Shown piece after piece: positions 51,588 to 58,171 of a stretch of DNA of 64,000 nucleotides. Origin of the DNA: UBA5189 sp035631615 (lineage in GTDB: Bacteria; Chloroflexota; Limnocylindria; Limnocylindrales; CSP1-4); NCBI GenBank assembly GCA_035631615.1, contig DASQIK010000066.1, positions 1-64,000 of the forward strand, read 5' to 3'. Within the stretch, counting starts at the first letter, position 1. The number at the start of each line of letters is the position of its first letter. Below the pieces are notes generated by a model. That model worked only from the letters and a program-made list of their open reading frames with translations, was not told the DNA's origin and made no database searches. The translations under genes were made by a program, and so were the position numbers.

Positions 51588-52892
51588 TCACGCCGTGCCC
51601 CACACCGCGGCCGGCTGCTCAGCGTCGAGCTCGAGGATCGGATTGCCAGGCGCCTCGAACAGCCCGGCCGGCTCGATCTCATCTGCGCGCTCGGGTTCGG
51701 CCGCGAAGATGTGCGCCATCCGATCGCCGACCGTCGCGGCCTCGCGCGTGTGTCCCGCTTCACTCCACTCACTCCCCGAGTGACCAGAGTTATCGGGGAC
51801 AGTACGCGCGCGCGAGACGTAGCCCTTCGCCGATCGCATGACCGCGCCGGTGTCGACGAGCTTGCTGACGAGGTGCTGAACGGACGTCCGCTCGAGGCCG
51901 GTCATGTCCGCGATCGCCTTCGGGAACAGCGGACCGTGCGATTCGATCACTCGGAACACTTGCATACGCTCGAACGAGGCTTCGGGCAGGGCGGCCGGCG
52001 CGGCACGCCAGAGTCCGTCGACGAATCGGACCGGCACCTCGGCCTCGGCGACGTCGCGGCCGGTCACGTCGAGCGTCCCGAACTCCTCGTGGCGCTTGCG
52101 CCGGACGACGATGACCGTGTCTGCCGAGCCGGCGATGCCGTAGGTGCCCGAGACGCTGGCCAGGAAGTCGTCGCTCGATTGCTTGCGAGCGTGGTGGACG
52201 ATGACCAGGGCGGTCGGTCGATCGCGGAACAGCGCCTGGAGGCGGCCGAGGTCCTCGACGTCGACCTGGTAGGCGTTGCGCCGGCTGTCGCCGTGCGGGC
52301 GGACCTTGCCGAGCGTGTCGATTGCCACGACGGCCGCGTCGGCGTGAGCGTCGAGCCACGCGGCGATCGATTCCTCGAGCCCGGCGCCGATCATCGGCGC
52401 CGACCAGCGCACCTCGAGCCGGCCCTTCGGCATCGTGCGACCGGCGAGGGCGCCGCGGAGCCGCGCCTGGCCGCGACGGTGCCCGTCCTCGAGCGCGAGG
52501 TACAGGCTGGATCCGGAGGCGACGCGACGGCCGAGAAGCTCGCCGCCCAGAGCGACCTCGACGCACAGCTGATACACGAGGGTCGATTTGCCGATCTTCG
52601 GCTCGGCGGCGATGACCGTCGTGCCCTCGTACACGACGTCCGGAACGACCGCCCGAAGCGGTGCGAGCTCGAGCGCCAGGAGGTCGACGGCGTCGATGCC
52701 GCCCGCATCCCGCCGGAGCCGCTCAGCCCGTGACTCGGCGAGCTCGGTGGCAGTCGGTTGAGCGTCCCACCACGCCGGCGATCCGAGAACCGGCGCGACG
52801 GCCTCGGCTTCGCCCTCCGGATCCCGCGTCGCGAGCTCCACGCGCTCGTCGATCGCTCGGTCACCGAGCCACGCGATCCGCTCTTCGGTCAC
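51588..52892 (-). CDS. RepA/DnaB-like AAA ATPase with winged-helix C-terminus
   Basis: 434 residues. Walker A AAEPKIGKSTLVYQL (about 95-109), LYLALEDG, Walker B AAVVAIDTLG (about 187-195) and VIVHHARK (230-237) define the RecA-like hexameric helicase/RepA (AAA_25) group. A winged-helix segment (about 310-365, FPKAIADMTGLERTSVQHLVSKLVDTG) follows, then a variable tail. Such proteins start replication of plasmids and integrated elements. GTG 52892 overlaps the preceding small gene as GTGA. It lies in a chain of five overlapping genes starting with the regulator. Confidence 0.8.
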   Translation of the reverse strand: MTEERIAWLGDRAIDERVELATRDPEGEAEAVAPVLGSPAWWDAQPTATELAESRAERLRRDAGGIDAVDLLALELAPLRAVVPDVVYEGTTVIAAEPKIGKSTLVYQLCVEVALGGELLGRRVASGSSLYLALEDGHRRGQARLRGALAGRTMPKGRLEVRWSAPMIGAGLEESIAAWLDAHADAAVVAIDTLGKVRPHGDSRRNAYQVDVEDLGRLQALFRDRPTALVIVHHARKQSSDDFLASVSGTYGIAGSADTVIVVRRKRHEEFGTLDVTGRDVAEAEVPVRFVDGLWRAAPAALPEASFERMQVFRVIESHGPLFPKAIADMTGLERTSVQHLVSKLVDTGAVMRSAKGYVSRARTVPDNSGHSGSEWSEAGHTREAATVGDRMAHIFAAEPERADEIEPAGLFEAPGNPILELDAEQPAAVWGTA

Positions 52893-53119
52893 GGCTGGAG
52901 CTCGAGCATCGCGAGCTGGGCCTCGAGGGCGGTCAGACGAGCGGCGGCGTCTGCGGCCGCTCGTGCCGCCCACTCGATCTGCCGCTCGAGGCGCCGACGC
53001 TGGCGCTCGGGATCAACCGCCCGGCCGGAGGTCGGCTCGCGACCGGGCGGCGACGAACGGACCCCGGCGGCCCATGCGCAAGCCGCCGAAGTGCGGCGCG
53101 GTGTGCGCTCAGTGCTCAT
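52889..53119 (-). CDS. Small coiled-coil hypothetical protein
   Basis: 76 residues; the C-terminal half is a predicted coiled coil (LERQIEWAARAAADAAARLTA). 4-nt overlaps with both neighbours (GTGA and ATGA) support that it is translated. Not recognised. Confidence 0.5.
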   Translation of the reverse strand: MSTERTPRRTSAACAWAAGVRSSPPGREPTSGRAVDPERQRRRLERQIEWAARAAADAAARLTALEAQLAMLELQP

Positions 53120-53367
53120 CGGGCCTTGGCCGCCATCTCGGCGATCGCCGAGCTCGGGACAACGCGCCGGCGGCCAATCGTCAGCGTCCGGAGCTCGCCC
53201 CGTTCGATCAGCTCGTACAGCGTCGATCGAGCGATGCCGCCGAGCGCCTGGCGCGCCTCGTCGACGTCCAGGAGCCGTTCAGGCTGGGCGGGCGCCTCGT
53301 TCCGCGAGGCAACCTCGGCGCGGAGCGCGTCGACGAGCTCGGCGACAGCCGCCTCGAGGCGCGTCAC
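53116..53367 (-). CDS. Excisionase-like helix-turn-helix protein
   Basis: 83 residues with the MerR-like winged HTH_17 of excisionases: LLDVDEARQALGGIARSTLYELI, then RGELRTLTIGRRRVVP and AIAEM. Proteins of this kind act as recombination directionality factors or regulators in integrated elements. Overlaps both neighbours by 4 nt. It could instead be a plain transcription factor. Confidence 0.75.
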   Translation of the reverse strand: MTRLEAAVAELVDALRAEVASRNEAPAQPERLLDVDEARQALGGIARSTLYELIERGELRTLTIGRRRVVPSSAIAEMAAKAR

Positions 53368-53543
53368 CGGTCAGCCTTCGTCTCGCCGGTCCATCGCCGG
53401 TCCGCAGCACGCTCAGCGCGTTTGACCGCGTCCGTGAGCAGGACGGTGGCCTGGTCCCGCGTTCCCCGGAGCTCGCGACGGGCGATTTCGGCGAGGCGGT
53501 CCGCGACCGGATCCGGGAGCGTGACGCTGATTCGGCGGGCCAT
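53364..53543 (-). CDS. Ribbon-helix-helix regulator
   Basis: 59 residues beginning MARRISVTLPDPVADRLAEI, the beta strand and first helix of CopG/Arc-type dimers, followed by a second helix (ATVLLTDAVKRAERA). First gene of the leftward replication operon and divergent from the 53636 gene; the short region between contains tandem repeats of a kind that RHH proteins bind. Probable autorepressor and switch of the element. Confidence 0.7.
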   Translation of the reverse strand: MARRISVTLPDPVADRLAEIARRELRGTRDQATVLLTDAVKRAERAADRRWTGETKADR

Positions 53544-53590
53544 GCCCCGGAGGCTATGGTCCCGGCTGGTTGTCAGTGAAGGCTGGCGGT

Positions 53591-53613
53591 GGTCCGAAAA
53601 TAGGTCCGAAAAT
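53591..53613. promoter_or_regulatory. Tandem 11-bp repeats in the divergent control region
   Basis: GGTCCGAAAAT occurs at 53591-53601 and 53603-53613 with a 12-bp period. It lies between the RHH regulator start (53543) and the divergent gene start (53636). Tandem direct repeats are typical operators for RHH dimers; replication iterons are the other option. Confidence 0.5.
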
Positions 53614-53635
53614 CGAGGGCTATGCTCCGGCCGCC

Positions 53636-54199
53636 ATGTCAACGCCCGACAAGCCGCCGAGCGGCGCCCAGCCAAGGCCGCGTCGGTCGCGCTTTCGCGA
53701 GCCGGATGACCCCGCGCTGGATGCGCCGCCTGACCGCCTTCTTGAGGCTGGTGACCGATTGAAGGCGGTCGTCGACGCCATGGGAGGGCTCAGCGGAGGC
53801 CGGCCCTTGTCGCGAATCGGCTCAGCGCTCGCGAAGATCCAAGGCGGCCCGCTGAACATTCGGACCTATGACGACATCCAGCTCGAGGCCTCCCGCAAGC
53901 GCGACGAGGCACTGCGCGTCGCGGTTGATTCAGTTGAGCCGTTCAACCTCGGGAAGCGGCCGGACCCAAGCCCCGAGGTTCTTGGGCTCCAGGAGATCGC
54001 GGCCGAGACCCGGAATGTGGCCAAGGCCGTCGCCGCGCTCTACGACCACGTCGCGCTCCAGGCGGAGATCGCCGGCCGGCAGGAGCGATCTGCGAGGTTC
54101 AGAGACAAGATCCTGATCGGTCTGACCATCGTGATCGCGATCTTCACTATCGTCATCGCTGCTCTGACTTGGGCCCTCGTCAACGCGAAGGCCGCCTAG
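53636..54199 (+). CDS. C-terminally anchored membrane protein of the element
   Basis: 187 residues: a basic, Pro-rich start, a helical middle (AAETRNVAKAVAALYDHVALQ about 120-145) and one membrane helix at the end (about 160-182, ILIGLTIVIAIFTIVIAALTW). It is the only gene read rightward in the right half of the element, divergent from the repressor-like gene, so it may be expressed when the rest is silent. Its stop overlaps the convergent 54196 gene by 4 nt. Superinfection exclusion is a guess; no family recognised. Confidence 0.55.
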   Translation: MSTPDKPPSGAQPRPRRSRFREPDDPALDAPPDRLLEAGDRLKAVVDAMGGLSGGRPLSRIGSALAKIQGGPLNIRTYDDIQLEASRKRDEALRVAVDSVEPFNLGKRPDPSPEVLGLQEIAAETRNVAKAVAALYDHVALQAEIAGRQERSARFRDKILIGLTIVIAIFTIVIAALTWALVNAKAA

Positions 54200-54576
54200 C
54201 GTCGATCCTTGCCTTCGGCCCACCGCACCGCGCCGCGGCTGACGCCGAGCTGTGTCGCGATCGCCTGCTCGCTGCTGGGCTGGCCGGCCTCGACGAGACG
54301 TTGTCTGGCGGCGGCGACGGCCTCCGAGTTGGTTGCGGCGGGCGCGCCCGGTCGCGTTGGGCGGGGTTCCGGATGGTGCGCCTGGCGGCGTAGTGCGGCG
54401 ATCCGCAACAACCAGCCGCGCTGGCCGGCGACGGACTTGTCGATCCCGCCGACGGACATGAGGTCGTGCAGGACCTCCTTGTCCGTGTATCCCTGATCCA
54501 GGTCCCATTTGATCAGATCGTCGACTGGCGAAGGAAACCCGACGGGGTCCATAGCGCGGCTGGCGAGGTCGCTCAC
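54196..54576 (-). CDS. Small protein with C-terminal HTH
   Basis: 126 residues. Helical N-terminus (DDLIKWDLDQGYTDKEVLHDLM), basic linker, and a C-terminal helix-turn-helix (SSEQAIATQLGVSRGAVRWAEGKDRR). Its ATG overlaps the integrase stop by 4 nt, so it is made with the integrase and may control the recombination or lysogeny switch. Confidence 0.6.
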   Translation of the reverse strand: MSDLASRAMDPVGFPSPVDDLIKWDLDQGYTDKEVLHDLMSVGGIDKSVAGQRGWLLRIAALRRQAHHPEPRPTRPGAPAATNSEAVAAARQRLVEAGQPSSEQAIATQLGVSRGAVRWAEGKDRR

Positions 54577-55775
54577 GAGTCACCGCCCAGGGCGCGATCC
54601 ATCGCGTCGGCCGCATCGCGGCGTTGTGCCGCCACGACGCCGGCGTAGCGGTCCGCGGTAACGGTGATCGTCGAATGACCGAGCGACTCGCTCACGACCT
54701 TCAACGGGACCCCGGCTGCCAGGAGCGCCGTCGCAGCGCTGTGCCGGAGTCCGTGGAAGGCAATCGAGGGGAGCCTGGCGGCCTCGAGCAGCCGGTGAAA
54801 CGCGTGGTTGACGTCGTGGCCCTGCAACGGCCGGCCGCCGGCGTCCGTGAACACGAGCCCGCGCGTGTCCTGCCAGGCAGAGCCGAACCGGTCCTTGGCG
54901 GCCGTTTGGAGCTCCGCCTGGCGCTCGAGGGCGGCGACCACGGCCGCGGGCAGGTTGATCGTGCGCCTGCTGTGCGCCGTCTTGGGCTCGGCGAAGTCCC
55001 AGCTCTGGACGAGCTCGCCGTCGGTGCGCTGCCAGGCGCGCGCCAGTGAGCGCGAGACCGTGAGGGTCCGAGCCTCGAGATCGACGTCGGTCCAGTACAG
55101 GCCGAGGAGCTCGCCCTGGCGCAGCCCGGTGGCCGCGGCGACCGTGACGAGCGGGCCGAGGGGATGGACCTTGGCGGCCATCAGGAGCCGGCGCAGCTGG
55201 TCCGTGGTCAGGTAGTCGCGACCGGCCTCGAGCGACCGCGTAGGGACGCGCGGCGGGCGCGCCAGGGCCGCGACGTTGCGATGGACCCGACCATCGCGCA
55301 CGGCATCCGCCAAGGCCCGCCGCAGGACCGCCCGGGCGAGCGCAGCGGTCCGTGGCGACCGGCCCGACTCGATCAGGGCTGCGGTCATGTGCTCGACGTC
55401 GGCCGGCGTCATCTTGGCCAGGTCGAGTCGCCCGAGCGGCGGCGTGAGGTATCGCCTGGTCGTCGACTCGTACTGGCGCCAGGTCGCCGCGCGGATCCGC
55501 TGCCGCGAGGCGACCAACCATTCCGCGAGGAACGTGTCGACGGTGCCGGGCGGCGCCGGCGCGGTGCCCTTGTCGAGCTCGTCGCGGATCTTCGTGAGCT
55601 CCTTGCGGATCTCCTTCCGAGTCCGCCCGGACACGACGCGCCGCCGGCGATCGCCGTGGGCGTCGGTCCACGCGATCGCGCCGCGCAGCCGGCCGTCGGC
55701 CGTCTCGTAGATCGATCCTTCGCCGTTGCCTCGCCGTGGCGCCTTCTCGCCGGCGGGCCGTTTGGCGCGGGTCAT
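54573..55775 (-). CDS. int: Site-specific tyrosine integrase
   Basis: 400 residues. N-terminal arm-binding domain (about 18-60, GEGSIYETADGRLRGAIAW), core-binding SAM-like domain (75-165), catalytic domain with Arg219 (ATGLRQGELLGL), Lys near 265, HGLR 341-344, His367 (SLGH) and nucleophile Tyr377 (ADRYAG). All catalytic residues are present, so it should be active. Recombines the tRNA-Lys site. Third gene of a four-gene leftward operon with 4-nt overlaps. Confidence 0.95.
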   Translation of the reverse strand: MTRAKRPAGEKAPRRGNGEGSIYETADGRLRGAIAWTDAHGDRRRRVVSGRTRKEIRKELTKIRDELDKGTAPAPPGTVDTFLAEWLVASRQRIRAATWRQYESTTRRYLTPPLGRLDLAKMTPADVEHMTAALIESGRSPRTAALARAVLRRALADAVRDGRVHRNVAALARPPRVPTRSLEAGRDYLTTDQLRRLLMAAKVHPLGPLVTVAAATGLRQGELLGLYWTDVDLEARTLTVSRSLARAWQRTDGELVQSWDFAEPKTAHSRRTINLPAAVVAALERQAELQTAAKDRFGSAWQDTRGLVFTDAGGRPLQGHDVNHAFHRLLEAARLPSIAFHGLRHSAATALLAAGVPLKVVSESLGHSTITVTADRYAGVVAAQRRDAADAMDRALGGDS

Positions 55776-56320
55776 GACGCACCGCCGTTCCAGAGCCGGC
55801 GCACGCGGCCGCCGAGCTCGGCGTCAGGGATCGCGACGTCGTCGACGAGCCTGGCGACTGCCTCGAGGCGTGCCAGGCGCGCCTTCGCCTCGCGTTCGCG
55901 TTCGGCTCGAGCTGCCGCCTCGGCATCGCGCTCAAGGGCGCTGTCGCATCGTCGGCAGGCCTCGGAGGGAGCTCCGGGTGCCACGAGCAACCGCGGGCGA
56001 TTCCCCGCGCGGCGCGGCCACCCGCTCGCCGGCTCGCCGACGTATGCGCTCACCGCCTCGCGGAGCGCCCAGCCCGGTCGGTAGTGGCTGCAGCGGAGAG
56101 AGATCGAGCCGCTGCGACCGTTCCACCCGGTGACCAGGTGCCAGGGACCGATCGGCTCGGTGACGCCATCGAGGTCGGTCCGCGCGGCACGGATCCACGA
56201 GCCCGCCGGGGGCAGGCCTGCAGGCGCCGGGTCAAGATCCTGGAGATCCGAGAGCCGGTCGCTGGCCAGCTCATTCAGCTCGGCGAGCTGTTTCTCGAGC
56301 TCGCGCCACGGCTCGCTCAT
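55772..56320 (-). CDS. Zinc-ribbon-like protein A (paralogue pair)
   Basis: 182 residues. After a coiled-coil start (ELEKQLAELNELASDRLSDL) the order is WIR, WHLVTGWNGRSGSISLRC, then EACRRCDSAL and a C-terminal charged helix. The upstream neighbour has the same order, so they are diverged duplicates. The lone Cys plus CRRC could hold a zinc ion with a histidine. Overlaps the integrase start by 4 nt. No known family. Confidence 0.5.
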   Translation of the reverse strand: MSEPWRELEKQLAELNELASDRLSDLQDLDPAPAGLPPAGSWIRAARTDLDGVTEPIGPWHLVTGWNGRSGSISLRCSHYRPGWALREAVSAYVGEPASGWPRRAGNRPRLLVAPGAPSEACRRCDSALERDAEAAARAEREREAKARLARLEAVARLVDDVAIPDAELGGRVRRLWNGGAS

Positions 56321-56982
56321 GACACACCGCCGGCAACCAAGCGAAGCCGCGGTCGCGGATGGCACCGTCGGCAGGCGTCGACTGTGGGGAGCTCGTCGAT
56401 CGCGACGTAGTCGTGCGAGGTTTCGCCCGTCGAGAAGTTCTCGTCGCGGAGCGTCGCCGACCAGCCGCACTTCATGCGGCCGCGGATCCAGTGCGTCCGA
56501 CGATCGACCTCGGACCAATCGCCCGAGAAGATGTGCCAGCCGCCGTCCCATCTGGGTTCTGCGAGAGGGCTCGTCCGGCGACTGGACCGGCGCTGGCCGG
56601 GTCGCGGGACGTAGCGCGACCGGATCCAGAGCCCAGCCTGGGGCGGGGCGAACGGCAGCGCGTCTGGCGTTGCGAGCTCGTTGGCGATCGCCCCCGCCAG
56701 ACCGCTCGCGACACCGTACAGGGCGGAGGTCGCCGCGGCGGCCATGATCCGCTTGCATGCGTCGATATCGAGGTCGGCGCCGAGCTCGTCCAGAACAAGC
56801 TCCGCCGGCTCAACGACGGTCCTCGCCAACTCCCGGGCGAGCGTGAGCAGCTGCGTTGGCGGAGGATCATTGGGCTTCGCCGTCGCGAGGCCCCACCGGG
56901 TGATGCCGAGGCGCTCGAGCGCGCCCCAGACCTCCTCGCGGGCCGCATCGTGACGGCCGGACCATCCCATAGACTGAGCCAT
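56317..56982 (-). CDS. Zinc-ribbon-like protein B (paralogue pair)
   Basis: 221 residues. A helical N-terminal half precedes the block WIRSRYVPRPG, WHIFSGDWSEV, MKCGWSATLRDENFS and DACRRCHPRPR, which parallels protein A. First gene of the integrase operon: TAGGAGG ribosome site before ATG 56982 and a TATACT box 75 bp upstream. Function unknown; DNA binding is a guess from the Cys pattern. Confidence 0.5.
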   Translation of the reverse strand: MAQSMGWSGRHDAAREEVWGALERLGITRWGLATAKPNDPPPTQLLTLARELARTVVEPAELVLDELGADLDIDACKRIMAAAATSALYGVASGLAGAIANELATPDALPFAPPQAGLWIRSRYVPRPGQRRSSRRTSPLAEPRWDGGWHIFSGDWSEVDRRTHWIRGRMKCGWSATLRDENFSTGETSHDYVAIDELPTVDACRRCHPRPRLRLVAGGVS

Positions 56983-57056
56983 GTCGCGGTGCCTCCTAAC
57001 AGGCTTCGCGATTGGCGCCCGTCGACTAACCCTCGGCGGGCGTCTCGCTGTCCGCG

Positions 57057-57062
57057 AGTATA
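57057..57062 (-). promoter_or_regulatory. Promoter -10 box of the integrase operon
   Basis: Perfect TATACT on the minus strand, about 75 bp before ATG 56982. The -35 region falls on the repeat GGTAGCAACG (57080-57089), which has a poor match to TTGACA. A promoter overlapping the arm sites would be blocked when integrase is bound. Confidence 0.5.
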
Positions 57063-57079
57063 CGCACGTTTCCGAGACG

Positions 57080-57100
57080 CGTTGCTACCGCGTTGCTACC
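57080..57100 (+). promoter_or_regulatory. Right integrase arm-type sites (2 x CGTTGCTACC)
   Basis: CGTTGCTACC at 57080-57089 and 57091-57100, 11 bp apart and 60-80 bp inside the right attachment site. Same sequence and orientation as the pair at 43961-43983. Confidence 0.6.
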
Positions 57101-57112
57101 ACCGGGCATGAG

Positions 57113-57144
57113 TCGACCCCTCCGGCGAGGCCGCGAGGGGTCGA
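57113..57144. terminator. Hairpin downstream of tRNA-Lys
   Basis: Perfect 10-bp stem TCGACCCCTC (57113-57122) with GAGGGGTCGA (57135-57144), loop 12 nt, followed on the plus strand by TTTACG. It could end the tRNA transcript (minus) although no T-run follows on that strand, or insulate the element. Confidence 0.45.
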
Positions 57145-57159
57145 TTTACGTTCAGAAAG

Positions 57160-57235
<76 letters not shown>

Positions 57236-57269
57236 GCGAGCGCGGAGGATACCCCAGTTCGGCCCCTGG

Positions 57270-57830
57270 CTACCGCAGCTCGCCTTCCAGCATGTCCATC
57301 AGCAGGCCGTCGTGGAACGTGCCGTCCTGGCCGCGCTCGTACCGGCGCATGACGCCGACGGGCTTGAAGCCGACCTTCTCGTAGGTGTGGATCGCGCGGG
57401 CGTTGGCGGCCGCCGGATCGATCGTCAGGCGGTGGTGACCGCGGACCTCGAGGAGGTACCGCGCCATCGTTCGAACGGCATCGGTGCCGACGCCCCGGCC
57501 CTGGAAGCGCGAGTGCAGGAAGACGTCGATCCCGGCGTGGCGATAGTCGGGCTCGAGCTCCTCGTGGTACTGGATGCTGCCGGCAAACCGGCCGTCGACC
57601 TCGACGCCGAAGACGACGACGTCCGGATCGATGGCGATCAGCTCGTCGGTGCTCACCTCCGGCCCGCGCGAGTCCCACCATTCGGCGACGGTCGGGTCGG
57701 ACAGGACCTCGATCAGGGCCTCGCGGTCGGACGGCCGCAGCGGCCGGAGGTGGACGATCTCGCCGTCGAGCGTGGGGATCGGGTCGCCGAAGCGGTCGCG
57801 CGGCGGCGCGTCAGGCTCGACGGAGCTCAC
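57270..57830 (-). CDS. RimJ/RimL-type GNAT acetyltransferase
   Basis: 186 residues. LDGEIVHLRPLRPSDREAL is the usual N-terminus, the acetyl-CoA loop is SRFQGRGVGTDAV (about 115-127) and ARAIHTYEKVGFKPVGVMRR the C-terminal core. Substrate unknown. Start GTG 57830 overlaps the preceding gene as GTGA, so the two are coupled. Confidence 0.85.
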   Translation of the reverse strand: MSSVEPDAPPRDRFGDPIPTLDGEIVHLRPLRPSDREALIEVLSDPTVAEWWDSRGPEVSTDELIAIDPDVVVFGVEVDGRFAGSIQYHEELEPDYRHAGIDVFLHSRFQGRGVGTDAVRTMARYLLEVRGHHRLTIDPAAANARAIHTYEKVGFKPVGVMRRYERGQDGTFHDGLLMDMLEGELR

Positions 57831-58168
57831 CGCGGCGGGACCTGGTCGCGCAGCTTCGCCGGCGCCGCGGAGCGCCAGGCATCGCGCAGGAGCCTCTCGA
57901 GCACCGGGCGGTCGACGCGCGCCAGCACGACGGTGACCCACCCGAACCGGCCGGTGTAGGGCGCGCTGGCGAACGTCTCGGGCTCGAGATCGATGAGCTC
58001 GGCCTGCGCCATCGCCGTGGCCTTCACCGAGATGCGGTCCGTGCCCTCGCCGCCGATGACGAAGATCTTGTTCCGAATCCGGAACGTGACGTCGGTCTCC
58101 CAGGTGAGGATCTCCTCGACCTCGGGGAGCGCCAGCGCGATCGAGCGAACGTCGTCGAAGGTCGGCAT
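57827..58168 (-). CDS. MmcQ/YjbR family protein
   Basis: 113 residues matching the MmcQ/YjbR double-wing fold: ALALPEVEEILTWETDVTFRIRNKIF and the C-terminal WVTVVLARVDRPVLERLL. Role unknown; DNA binding has been proposed from structure. 3 bp after the MMPL gene. Confidence 0.85.
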   Translation of the reverse strand: MPTFDDVRSIALALPEVEEILTWETDVTFRIRNKIFVIGGEGTDRISVKATAMAQAELIDLEPETFASAPYTGRFGWVTVVLARVDRPVLERLLRDAWRSAAPAKLRDQVPPR

Positions 58169-58171
58169 CTG

